From assembly GCA_905183005.1 (NCBI GenBank), contig CAJJDO010000046.1:448255-512254 (forward strand): DNA of 64,000 bases. Reading direction: 5' to 3'. The notes beneath the pieces were generated by a model. The model saw nothing but the letters and a program-made list of their open reading frames with translations, searched no databases and was not told where the DNA came from. Positions 14,539 to 27,500 of the stretch are shown piece after piece (within the stretch, counting starts at the first letter, position 1; every line of letters starts with the position of its first letter). The position numbers were made by a program, and so were the translations under genes. The stretch comes from Paramecium pentaurelia (lineage: Eukaryota > Ciliophora > Oligohymenophorea > Peniculida > Parameciidae).

Positions 14539-17500
14539 ATGAGAAAGAAATAAGGTAAGAAAACTTTTTAAGCTGGAGAAGATGGAATTCGTTAGATTTT
14601 AAATTAAAATAAATAAAAAATTTCTGATATCATTTATGAAAAATTGACGTTTTGTATTATAGAAAGTTAAAGCATTACTCCAAATTAATTTGCAAAAAAA
14701 TGGTTAACTTAAAATTCATAAATTCGTACAGACAATCTTTTGGCTGGTTTTGTTGATTTAAATTATGCTCCTTTTGTTGAAATGAGAAACTAAAATGTTA
14801 ATTATTAAATATTGAATACTAATTTATTAGATAGTAGTCGTTGGAGTTATAAAATTATGAGTATATATTTTTAAATAAAATTTAGGTAAATTTGCTACAA
14901 ATGCATTGTTAAAAGATAATGACACTATACATTTATTGGCATATATGTAAACAATTTTAATGGGGTATTTTTCTTAAGCAGATTAATCTATGATTACAAC
15001 ATTAATAAATTTTGAACATCTTGGTCCACTTTAGGCATTCTTCTATACAAAAACAGATAAAAATATTACACTTTTTTGGGAAGTTGGTATTGATAAAATT
15101 CCTAAAATTGCTCGAGTAGGTTAAGAATATTAGAAAGATTTGTTAGGTTATGATTATATACATACAATTACATTCATTGATTGTAGATATGATAGCAATG
15201 TTGATTATATTGCAACAAAATTAATTACATCTTATTATTAAGATGTTTAAACTGCCATACATAGATAAGATTATTAAGCAGTGATAACAAACTCAAAAAA
15301 TTATCAATTTAAGAAGCATTAATCTTAGGAATATTTATTTTCAATTGAAGCTAATGATTTAGGAAGTATGCATGGAGAATTAGAATATAAAAAAAGACAA
15401 AATGATATTATTAAATGGTTACCACATACTTTTCCAACTGTTTATTTAACAAAATAAGAATAGAAATCATTTAAATATGATAATTAACTTTAAAGATGGG
15501 TTAGTAAAGACTATGAAGTTATCTAATAAGCTAAGAAAATGAGAGAATATTAAGCTAAGATAAATAAAGATTTATTAAAAAGATATGCTGATTTTTCATC
15601 AGCAGCTAAACTTGTTGAATTATTATAAAAAGTTCCAAATTTTAAAATAAAATTAACTGAAGAGGAATAAGAAGTTGTTGGATCAGATGGAAATGTTATG
15701 GTTATTGGTAGAAGTGGGACAGGTAAGACAACTTGTTCAATATTAAGATTATTTGCAATGGAAACATTATTTAAATTAAGATTAGAATTATATAAATAGA
15801 AACATGAAAATGTACTTTAGAATTATAAATATGATGATGAAGAAGTTAATAATAATGTTGGATTACATTGTGTTTTTGCAACTGCAAGTCCTGTATTGAC
15901 AACAGAAGTGAAAAGATATTATGGAAAATTAACAGCATAAATTAAAGCAGAATTAGAGAAGAAGAAATAAAAAGATCGATTAAAACGATAATAATAAGAA
16001 TAAGAATAAGAATCATAAAAATAATTAATTGAGAATTAATTCAATTAAAGTACTGTTTAAATTTTAGATGCTAAATAAATTGAAGAAACATATTTTGAAT
16101 AATAAATTGGAGGGATATAATTATAAAAAGAGTAAGAAGGATTTTAAGAAGATTTAAATGAAGAGGATTGGGAAGAAGAGGAAGAGAAATTGAAATAAGA
16201 ATTAAATGCATTTCATTCATTTGCTGATATGTAAGATTCAGATTTTCCAGCATTTTTAACAATTAAAAAGTTAGTACTATTAATTGATGGATCATTATCA
16301 AATCCATTCTTTTCTCGTACTTAAGATAACAAAATAGTTAGATCTAATTCTCATGCTTAATGGAGCAATGAAAATACAGGAACCATATTTATAAATACTT
16401 ATAAAAAGGAAGAAGATTAAGATATTGAATATGATGATGAAGAGTATGAAGCATTATTTGAAGAGAATGAACTAAATATTGATGATATGGATGAATAATA
16501 ACTTGAAGAAGAATATTAAAGACAAATATATTTAATGAACAAACCTTAATAATAATCTAAAGTGGAGAGCAATATGACTAAACTTTCTTAAGAAGTAGAT
16601 TTTGACTTTTTTTTAAATAATTTTTGGTTTAGTAAAAAAAATAGATACTCAAATAATAATTTAAATCCAGCATTTGTTTGGACTCAAATATACTCTCATA
16701 TTAAAGGTGCTGCAGCATCTCATACATATCCTGGACATTATATGCCTAAAAAAGTATATTTAAGATTAAATAAAAATGATTAACTTTTTAATGAAATTTA
16801 TGAATGTTACATTCTTTATGAAAGATGGAAGATTTAGTAAGGATATTATGATTTTATGGATGTAGTTAATCATATTCTTGTTTAATTAGTCTATGGAAAA
16901 TGTAATCTTATTCCAATTCATTATTTGATGATTGATGAGTGTTAAGATTTACCTCATGCAGTTTTACTTTTGTTGTGTAAAATAACTGAATAAGGTTTAT
17001 TTTTTAGTGGAGATACTGCTTAAAATATTGCAAAAGGTGTTGGATTTAGATTTTAAGATTTGAAGTCCCTTTTTAAGAAACCAGAAATTTCTTATAATGC
17101 AAAATCAAATGATTTAAAAATTCATTAACTCACTATCAATTTTAGATCACACAATAATATATTATAATTAGCAAATAGTTTGGTTTCTTTATTAGAAATC
17201 TTTTTTCCAAATACAATTGATAAATTAAAAAAAGAAAGATCAAACATTTCAGGTCCTAAACCAATCTTACTTAATGGAGATAAAGATGATTTATTTTATC
17301 TTTTGTCTGGAGAAACAGCAGATAAAAAATAATATGTTGGGGAAAGATTACCTATTGAATTTGGTTGCAATTAAGTTGTAATTGTAAAAGATTAAGAATC
17401 AAAGAAAGATATTCCTACTATTTTATAGCATGCTCTTGTATTAACAATTTATGAAGCAAAAGGATTAGAGTTTGATGATGTAATCCTCTTTAATTTCTTC

Positions 17501-20500
17501 TAAGATCATTATATAGGAGATACTTAATGGAAATTATTATAGACTTGTGAAATTCTTGATGAAGAAATATCTAAAGAGAAATTTTAAGATAGTTGCACTC
17601 AACATTAGACTTTAGATGATGAAGCAACTATTTTTACAGGTTTTGAGGAAAGGAATGGTAATATTATAGTGTAGAGAATTATAACATAAAAAAAATTTTA
17701 TGATGAATTAACATACAATTATAGTTCTTTATGTAATGAGATTAAATAATTGTATGTTGCTGTAACAAGACCTAGACAAAGATTGATAATATATGATGAA
17801 AATCCTTAAGCTAGATAATATATTTAAACTATTTGGTAAAAACTAAATTTAATTGATCATTTTGTTGGAACAAATATAAAAGATAAAAATGTTGAAAGGT
17901 TTGCAAAATAAACATCTAAAGAGGAATGGAAAAAATAAGGTTTGAAAATGTTTAGAAACAAATATTATGAATAAGCTGAAAAATGCTTTGAATAATCTAA
18001 GGATGAATAACTTTTAATAAAAGCAAGAGCTTTCAAAATTGCAACATAAGGTAATGTCCTTATTTAATAATATTCACAATCTTCATCTAGTTCAATGAAG
18101 AAAAAAGATAAAAAATAACTTTTAGTATCAATAAAGTAATAATAGAAAGATAAGTTTTCAGAATCAGCTCAATTATTTTTGAAAATATAGAATTACAAAT
18201 AAGCAGCTTAATGTTATTATTCATGTGAGATGTATTAAGAAGCATTAAATATATATGCTGAACATTAAATGTTTAATGAGGCTGGAGAAGCAGCTTATAA
18301 ATGCTAAAAGTATTCTGAAGCAGCAGATTATTTTAGGAAATCTAATGATTTTATTAGAGCAGTAGATGCATGCGAAAAAGCAGAAGCATATGAAGAAATA
18401 TTTATAGTAATTCATTAATTGAGAGATAAAATTCCAGTTGAAACTAGATCTGCTTTTCTAAAGAAGTATTTGCCCATAATATTAAATAAAATGACAAATT
18501 AGATTGGATAACTTGAATAAGTATAAGATTAACAAAAAATAAATTAAGAAAAAAATACACTTGTTATTGAAGAAAGTTCAGATGAAGAAGATGATGATGA
18601 AGATGATGAGGAAGGAGAGGGAGAAATATATTAATTAGAAAAAAATTAAAATAAAGAAAAAAATGAATAAAAAATAGATAATAAATAAGAATAAATTATT
18701 GAATTAAGTAGTTAATTAATCAAATCACTTCCTGATTAATCATAACCATCCATTTTTAGTATGAATAATAATTCAGAAGATTCTGAATCTTTTACTGTTT
18801 AAAACATTGAAAGTTTTTAAATTGAATAAAGTAAGGTTTAAGATAGTAAAATATTAAGTGTTACAGAATCAGAATCATTTTAAGTTGAAAAAACATTAAA
18901 AGATGAAGATGAATAAAACTTTGAACATTTATCACATTTTGATCCTGAAGATTAATGGTTAAAAAATGATAACAAATCTATTATTGAATCTATTGCATCA
19001 AAAAAGAGTGAGCAATCTGATTTTTCTGCTTTTTCTTATGCTTAAATTTAAAGCAATCCTAATGTTTAATTTGTAAAAACAAAAACAGATATTTTTATTT
19101 AAGATTAAATTATGTAGTAAATTATTAAATATATCTCAATGTTTTCAGATGAATTTAAATATTAATTGTATAATTAAAGAAGTAAATCTGCATAATTAAG
19201 TAATAAATAAATTGATTAAAATGAATTTGATTATATGGTTGATTTTATATTAGATTTAGATTTGGTTGATATCTCCTTTATTTATTTGGTATTAGATATT
19301 TTAGAATAATTCAAAAATTACAAATTATGTATTTTTGTTTGCAATAGATACAAATTAGCTGATCAATTAGGTAGATATTTAGTATCAATTGCATCAACAT
19401 ATTCACCAATTGCATTACATTCATCTAGTTTAAATGTTTCATACTTGATTAATGGAAAGTAAAGATAAACATAAATTGATAAAGGTTTAGTTGCAGCTTT
19501 TGCAGTTCATAATGTTTTTGAAAACATTAATCCAGAATTCATTACATTAAAATTTAATGATATCAAACTAACAACTTAAAATTCATTAGGTTTAGAATGT
19601 TATTCTTAATTAATTTTATTAGGATATTGGAAGAAAACTGTATATTAAATGGATGTTTAAAATTCATTATTAGTATGTAAATTATTTATGGATTTCAAAA
19701 ATTGGAGGTTTATTTATTACACCAATTTAAGTCATTAAGTAACTAACAAGATTTTCGAAAATGAACATAAAGATAGAGATTTATCATAAGTATATTAAAC
19801 AATATTAACATTAATATAAAAGAAGCTTGATATTTGTTTTTCAACAATGATAAGAAGTGTTGATATGTTAATATTTACTTATCCAAAAGATTAATAAGAA
19901 ATGGAATTTGCAATTATCACCTTAGAATAATATTATAGAGAATTAATCACATAAATGGTATTGAATCATAAGGTTCCATAAACATTATTTTATAGACATA
20001 ATACATTAGATATTCAAAAAAATATTAAAGTTGAATTAAATCCAAAATAAAATCTACCAAAAATGTATTCATTGAGTGAAGAAGTAATTTATTATTTAAT
20101 TAATAAAAAAGAAGTTCCAGAAGATATTTTGAATAAATTATGTAACATTATACTTGATTACAAGAATATTCATGATGAATTAGAAATTTATTAATCTGTA
20201 TTTTTACTTATACTTTATTGTTAATATGTTGTACATAATTAAGGAGTGGTTAAGACTCAATCTTGGATCACTTAATTAGATGTGAAAACATATACTTTAT
20301 TAATAAAATCTATTAGATTTATCAAGACTTTATTAAATACAAATTAAGATTGCTTATAAAAATTATCAAAAATTGTCACTAGAAGTGTATTATTTTACTT
20401 TAAAATCAGATAACCAGAAAATGTAACTTTACTCAAACCTTATATTAATTCATTAATAATTCACAGATCATCTGTAATAATATAAGGTTTAATTGAAAAC

Positions 20501-22441
20501 AGACATAATTTATAATTGAAGGGAAATAAAATTGTTTTAGATGATTATTACTTTGTAGATATTGATTTTGAATTCATTAGTGCTCCAAGATCTTCTATAA
20601 TATTTTTGATTATAAAGAAACTTAATAATGAATTGAATTCCATAAATTCTATAAGGAGGGCTACTTTTGAAGAATATCATTTTGATCAATTATACCCACA
20701 TGAATATGAGGATCACTTTGAAAACATTAATATTTATTTATACAGTAAATAAAAATTCACTAATTCAATTATTTAAAATTAAAAATCAAGAGAGAACACT
20801 AGTTTGTAAACTGTTGATGATTGGATAAAGTAAGAATAATAACAAATTTATTTGAAAATATAAAAAGAATATAATTTAAAGTAAGGATTTAAAGCTAAAT
20901 AAATGAATGATCAAATTAATCAGAAATTGTTATTTGAAAAAAAAAAAGGGTAAAAAGCTTAATAAATTTATCTTGTGAAGAATCCATATATCAAATGTTA
21001 ATCATCAGAATCAAGAACTTATATAACTAACTGTGCTATAAAAAAGATCAATTAATAATTCAATGATTCATAATCTTTCCATTGTGCTATGATAAAATTT
21101 ATCCATTTAATGAATTATGCTAATAATAACCACTTCACTTATCAATACATTAATAGAAAAATTGAATAAGGATAATGTAACAAATATGAGCCTTATCTTC
21201 AATACTTAGAATGTTTAATATGTAAAAAATATAATGTTATTTCTGATGCCACAGATCTATATTTCTCTTATCAAGAAGTAAGATAAGATTTTTTAACTCC
21301 AGATGAATAATATTGTTAATTAACTTATTTATTAATGAATAACATAATTGGATATTTATTATAAACTAAGAATAATTGTTAAATCTTAATTCCAAATAGA
21401 TACTTTATTTACTTTGATAAGATTACTTAACCGGATTAATAGTCATATTTATATGAAACAAACTTCCATCCTGTTTAAAATTAGGATGGTATTGATAAAA
21501 TAATTTAACAATTGTCTAATTTATAAAATAATCTACCATAAATAACCAGTTTTAAAACTATGATGCTCATCTACACATTAGTGTTGAATTTAGATGATAT
21601 TAAAGTTAATGTAATAAATAAGATAAAAATAATCATTAATAATTAAACTGCTTAAGATTAATTGGAATAATATAAATAAATTATGAATGTAGTCAACCTT
21701 CCTTAAAAATAAAGATTTGATGCTCTGACTGATAATTCTAATATTATTAAATTATTCTTTGCTAAAGGTATTAAATTATATAAATTAAATGTTATAAATA
21801 AATTAACAGTATAAACGATTGATAATGCATATTAGAGTTGTTTAGATGAATGGTCTAATTTATAATAAAAAAGTGAAGAACTTGAAAATAAAACAAGAAA
21901 AATAATTTAAACTTTTAAAGAAAAAAAGTAATAATTCTATAAACCATATTAATATGTATTTGGTGAATACGAATTACCAAGAAAATTAAAAACTACCTAA
22001 TAAATTGATATAATAAATGAATTTATTCGAATAAGAAAGATATTATTGTCAACGTTTTATTCTATGTTGTTGACAAACTCAATTGATTTCCACTTTATTT
22101 CATAACAACTAAGACATCTTGAGAAGAAAGAGGATGAATTCCATTCTATATTAGGAAAATATTATTCAAAAAAGATGGTCAAATAAGAATTTATTGAATT
22201 GTATGAGGAATAATATAAGAATACATCAGTTATTATTGAAACCTTATTGAAATGGTAATAAAATAATGTTACATTTGAATAAAATGCTAACAAATTACTA
22301 GAAAGAAATAGGAAATTATTAGCTTTAAAATGGATGACTAATAAAGCAGGTCTTGCACTTTAAAAGATTTAAAAGAGAAAGAAGGGATTAAAGAGATAGA
22401 AATTATAAGAATAAAAGAAATAATTTATGAAACTATTATGA
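14539..22441 (+). CDS. TRANK1-like superfamily 1 helicase/ATPase
   Basis: A 2,625-residue protein with one 25 nt intron (14861-14885). Its centre is a UvrD/Rep-type superfamily 1 helicase of the kind found in TRANK1 (lupus brain antigen) proteins. Walker A is GRSGTGKTT at about residue 382. Motif II is IDECQD at about 790, followed by FFSGDTAQNIA (motif III). LTINFRSHNNI, LTIYEAKGLEFDDVI (motif V) and QLYVAVTRPRQRLII (motif VI, about 1065) complete the set. A long acidic, Gln-rich insertion separates Walker A from motif II. After the helicase come TPR-like helical repeats (KYYEQAEKCFEQSKD, AGEAAYKCQKYSEAADYF), an acidic Asp/Glu linker near 1340-1360, and about 1,000 further helical residues ending in a basic coiled coil. 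Family assignment is firm at the superfamily level; the substrate (DNA or RNA) is unknown. Confidence 0.88.
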
Positions 22442-22504
22442 CTTAATAATAATTTATATATAATAATTACATAGAAATAACAAACATATGATAATTAAAT
22501 TATT

Positions 22505-23639
22505 TCATAGTCTTCTAGATTGTTCAAATTAAGGATTTTTTCTTTGATTCATTATTCCAAACAACCCTTTGTTCATTGTTTATTTAATATTAATTTCCCT
22601 AGCTTTTACTTCATCTAAGTATTTAACTTGAGGATCAAAATTTCCAAACTTTCTAAGTTCTGCTCTGACATCCTTAATTTGAGGTTTAGAGAGGTCTGTT
22701 TTTATTATAATATTTGTTACGTTCTAAGAGTAAAAGTACATCCTTCAAGACTTCATCATTTTGTTTTCCATCAAATGGTTTTATGAAAATACCATTGTCT
22801 TAATATTAATACATTCTTTCTGGATCAGAATCAAGTACTATAACTCTATTAAGAGGACGATTGATATATTTCAAATCTCTAATATATCTTCCTTTTTCAA
22901 ACACCATAGATTCTCTACCAAAAGCACCTGCAAATATCTATCTTGTAGGATCCAATTTTTAAGTAATTTATTATGTAAACTGCATAATAATTATACTAAT
23001 ACCATGGTTTCATCATCACTCAAAATAACCACTTCATACATCTTAGGTAATTTTTCAAGGAACCTCTATAAACCATTTCTTCTTTTAATTTCTCCTCTAA
23101 ATATTCTATTTTAATATATACCCAACACCAAAAACATAATCCATATGTAAGAGAGTACCTGAGATATTAAGTACCAAAGTCTTTGGTATTTCATATCCAA
23201 ATGGTAATTCAGGGATATCAGGCAATAATTTATCAATTGCTGGCTTAGTCATAAACTAATGCTAGATTTAAGATTTTTACATCATAAAATGCTTAATATT
23301 AATCTTAGCAATATTTGGCAGCATCATTAATTTGTTTTTAATAACCTACTCATAAATTGTTATTTTACCCAATTCTTATGTTGGATCAGTTTTATAATTA
23401 TTAAGATATAAATTATATCCAAACAATGCTGATGTTGTCCACCAAAATATCCTAGAAAACAATCTAAAGTATGAAAATGCTTTCTCTTTATTCTCCAAAG
23501 TTGGATTAGCCTCTTCAGCTTCTATAGTTCTCTCATCCCATTCATCCTACTACTCTTTTTGTTGTTATTGTTATTAACTAAACCTATATCTTGGAAAACG
23601 TAATAGAGTTAATGATCTAATTGAATATTTGCTTAGCAT
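22505..23639 (-). CDS. TIM50: TIM50, mitochondrial presequence translocase receptor
   Basis: Inner-membrane receptor of the TIM23 complex that receives presequences from TOM. It has 337 residues after five introns (23346-23368, 23256-23280, 23097-23121, 22980-23002, 22696-22720; 23 or 25 nt each). It starts MLSKYSIRSLTLLRFPRYRF, a good amphipathic mitochondrial presequence, then has a Gln/acidic stretch, a transmembrane helix (ISRIFWWTTSALFGYNLYL region) and the NLI/FCP1-type domain: EIPKTLVLNISGTLL, YEVVILSDDETM, KLDPTRQIFAGAFGRES, RYIRDLKYINRP, VIVLDSDPE, then FIKPFDGKQNDEVL and a C-terminal helix. The phosphatase-type D-x-D-x-T motif is replaced by NISGT, as expected for a non-catalytic binding domain. 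Only 21 bp separate this start from the stop of the upstream metallophosphoesterase. Confidence 0.92.
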
Positions 23640-23660
23640 CCGTAATTAAAATATAAATTT

Positions 23661-24421
23661 TCAAATAAATATATGTTCAATTTTATCCACTTTATTTGAT
23701 ATTCTGATAATACTATAATTACCATAAAGTAATGGACCAACATTAACTACTTTACATTAATTCATCATTCTACTTCCTACTCCATCATGTGTATGTCCAT
23801 GTACATTTAATATAATATTTTACTTATTCTTAATCAAATTTGATTATGAATCACTTCCAGATTTAATTACATCATCCCAACCATTTTCACTACTAATTGT
23901 TGTTTAACTTAATGAAGGACCAATGTGAGTTATTAGAATTATCTTCCCTTCTTCTGGTATAATTAATTTCTCAAGATCTTCTTAATACTCTTTATCACTC
24001 TGGTATGGATATCCTTACCAAATCAAACCTTTCTAATTATATCCTTAGGATAAATCTCTATACTACCTGGAATGCTACCACCTAAACCCACTATCCATAA
24101 ATCATCTCGTATTTATAATGATTTCTTATGAATATTTATAAATCCTTCCTCTATAAATTTATCCTATAATAATTCATCACTATCATGATTTCCTGGAATA
24201 AAGTATATTGGACAACCAAAACACTTAAAAGGACTTAATAATTTTCTCAAATTATCCAACTCTGAATCTTCTCCTTATTAATGTTACAAATTCAAAAAAT
24301 CACCCAATAAAAAAACTGCATCAAATTTTTAATGTTTTTCTTTCTCTATCAACAATTAGACAGTTTCAAAATTTAGATGAAGATCAGAAGCGCATAAAAT
24401 TACTTTTTAATAATTTTACAT
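23661..24421 (-). CDS. calcineurin-like metallophosphoesterase
   Basis: A 245-residue single-domain metallophosphoesterase with one intron (24044-24066, 23 nt). All five superfamily motifs are present in order: SDLHLN (D-x-H), LLGDFLN (GD), PGNHD (GNHD), ITHIGP (H) and VHGHTHDGVG (GHxH). These bind a dinuclear metal centre and hydrolyse phosphomonoesters or diesters. No signal peptide or membrane segment is visible, so it is probably cytosolic. It resembles small stand-alone phosphoesterases rather than PP1/PP2A; the substrate cannot be told. The start ATG at 24421 begins the first strand almost immediately, as is usual for this fold. Splicing restores GLIWQGYPYQSD after GGSIPG. Confidence 0.88.
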
Positions 24422-24513
24422 ATAATTAATTATATATAGAATCATTTATCATATATAATAATAATTAATTATAAAGTGTAATATTAAAATAATATATTAT
24501 TAAATATAAATTC

Positions 24514-27500
24514 TCATTTTTTATTTGGTTTTTTACCTTACTTTTTAAGTTCTGCTAATTTTTCTGCCTAAAAATTTGGATTTCCTGATGCTTCATCCAA
24601 CATATCATCTGCAGCACTTGTATCTATACCTTCTATATTTAATTATTAAATCTAATCAACACATTTCTATAATGTATCAATGTCAAAGTTTTATAATGCA
24701 TTGTTTATTTTTTCTTAAATAATTGCTATCTTCCAATTATTAATAACTTATTTGGCAGCACTTACTAATACAGGATCTAATTAAGATGGATCAGCAATTA
24801 ATTTTTCAACATCTTCTGGATTTCCAACTTTTTCTTATTTACATAACTATTTTTATTAATACATAATCTTACATCAAATAATTATTACTCTTTTTTCATT
24901 AATTAAGTTAAATCCTATTTGATTGCATCTCTTTATTAATATATTTCTGCAAGTTCTTATTTATATGATGATCTATAAGATTAAAATTCATTAATTAAGA
25001 TCTCTTTATTATCCCTATAATAGCTATTTATATTTAATACTTTTAAAGAAGCTTAATTTCTTCTCTCATTTTAAGATTTCTTTAGATTATTCCAGCAATC
25101 TCTTCCTTTCCCATTAGAATTCCTTCTAAAATTTCTCTTTTTTATACATCACTTCTTACATTAATTAATCCAGCATGTCTAGCATAATGATCCATTATTC
25201 TATCTTATTCTAAATGTTAAAGAAATTAAGTAATTGCTTCATTAACATGGTTTTCTGATTTAGGTATTTATCGTTATTAAGCTACTATTTCAACTGGTGC
25301 CTCAACTTTTGTTTATTTACCCACTTTTTTATCATCCTTTTTTGGACCCTTTTTTTGAGCTGCTTATTTAGCCTCTTCTTCTCTTTACTTTTTTGTCATT
25401 CTGGGTGCATTTACAATAGCTTATTCTTCAGGTGTTAATTCTTCTTTCAAAGTAATTAAATATTTTGTTCTTGATTTTTTAGCATTTGCAGCTCTTCCTG
25501 GTTCTTTGTCTTCCCATGATTTTTTAATTGCTTTTTCTTTATCTTCTTTTGTTGTATCTCTTACAAGTGCAACAGTATCTGATGCAAATATAGTTGTGAA
25601 CCAATATAAATTATCAGTCTCTTCTGATTTAATTTTAGCTTCTGGCCATTCTCTGAGATCAAATGATGCTTATATTACATAATTTTCATCTTTAGGTATT
25701 GTAATATTTGAGAGTGTGACTGAATTAATTCCATAATTATATACTATCAAATCATCTCCATGAAATAATTCTAAACGAATAAGTCTTTCTCCTTTCATTT
25801 CAGATTCAACTATTTCTAATTCTTAAGCTCCTCCTTTTGTTTATTTACCTTTTGCTACTTATTATTATTATTAAGCTTATTATCCTTCTGTTAATCTAAC
25901 ATAAATGCTAGCTTATGCTTCATTTGCAAATATTCTTTCCCTAAAAATAGTACCATATTTAGTTGGAACATATTTATCATAATAACGAGCAGGCTCTACA
26001 TTCTCTAATTATGTAAAAGTAAATTCTTAATTTATTAAGAAATCTAATTCGAAGGTGCCTTCTTATGTATTGTATTAAGGAGTTCCTTCCAATATAAAAT
26101 AGTAGGTAGTTTAACTTCTGAGCATCATTCTTTAAGTACCATTAATGATTGATTCACTTTCAAATAAATTCTTATGAACTCCCTCAATTGTAGTGAGCAT
26201 TAAGTTATTATCAGGAGGAGGTATTTCACATAATTTAACTTTAAGGAATTTTAATAATTAATTATCTGTTGTACTTTTCAATCTATAAACAAATGATCCA
26301 TTTTCTTTGTTAGAATTCAAGAAAACTTTGAATCTAAAATACACAAAGTATCTATTGGCTTCACATGATGGATAATCTATTTAGAAGGATTATTTTTGAT
26401 AATTTTCATAATCAATTAAATAATCGAATACACTTTAAGTATTGATTTTATTATTAGATGCAAACCATATAGTAAAATTAAGTGGTGAATATATATTCAT
26501 TTTGAATATATGATTTTTATTATCTAATAATAGCATTTATGAACTAACACATTAATTTAATAATTTGTAATCCAAAATTGACTCATATGTTTCTAAATCA
26601 AATCGTTATAACATAGAATATGGTCTAATTTATTCATTAAGATCTTTATCTTAAGAATATTTTGGTTAAAATCCATAGAGAAATGCAACTTAAGCATTAT
26701 CATCAGAATCTGGATCTCTTTAAACAATAATCATTTCAATATTATCATAACTTGCAATATCATTATCTGGATTGCTTTGAATTTACAAAATTTGTAAATT
26801 ATATCTCTTTGGATCATAAGCTATTTAAATGTAATCAAAAAGACTTAAAAATTCTTTTTCATGTACCCAAAACCCTCCTTCTCCTCTATTAAATGGTTCC
26901 TATGCATTATTAACAGAAGAGAAATCTTCTAAAGGTTTTACAGTAAAACTATCATCAGTATTCTTCATATTGGCTGAAACAACTGATTTATCATCTCCTT
27001 TAATTTCTGGGATATCATAATTTGGAGGTTTATTCAATTTATTAGCTATACATTTTTTTGCAATATATATTTCATCAGCTGCAAGTGGACTGAAAACAAT
27101 TACTGGATCCTTACCTTAGACATCACTTTTTAATCTTAAGTATCTATGTTTAACTGGTTATTAACTAATTAAAGAAATCCTTTTTTTATCATCATCTTGT
27201 AATTTTTCTTTAATTTCTTTTTTTCTTCTTCTTAATTCTAGTTTTTCTTCTTTTGTCATTTTATTCATAGGTGTTTTGCATAAATCAAAATATTCTTATC
27301 TCAATCTTAATTCTCTATCACTCCTCTTTTATGCATATACCATATTAAACCCATTTTCATTCTAAAATTATTCTACAATTGAATATGAGAAACAAGTATT
27401 AAGATTTGTGTTACCTGGAGGTATTGATGGACGAGGAATAGAATAAGATCTACTCAAACTTTCAAATGAGAATCCTCTTTGACTTTTTCTAAATCTTTAA

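Noticed and set aside
22761..23114. 117-codon plus-strand frame with standard stops
   Set aside because: It is the antisense of TIM50 exons, which have clear homology on the other strand.
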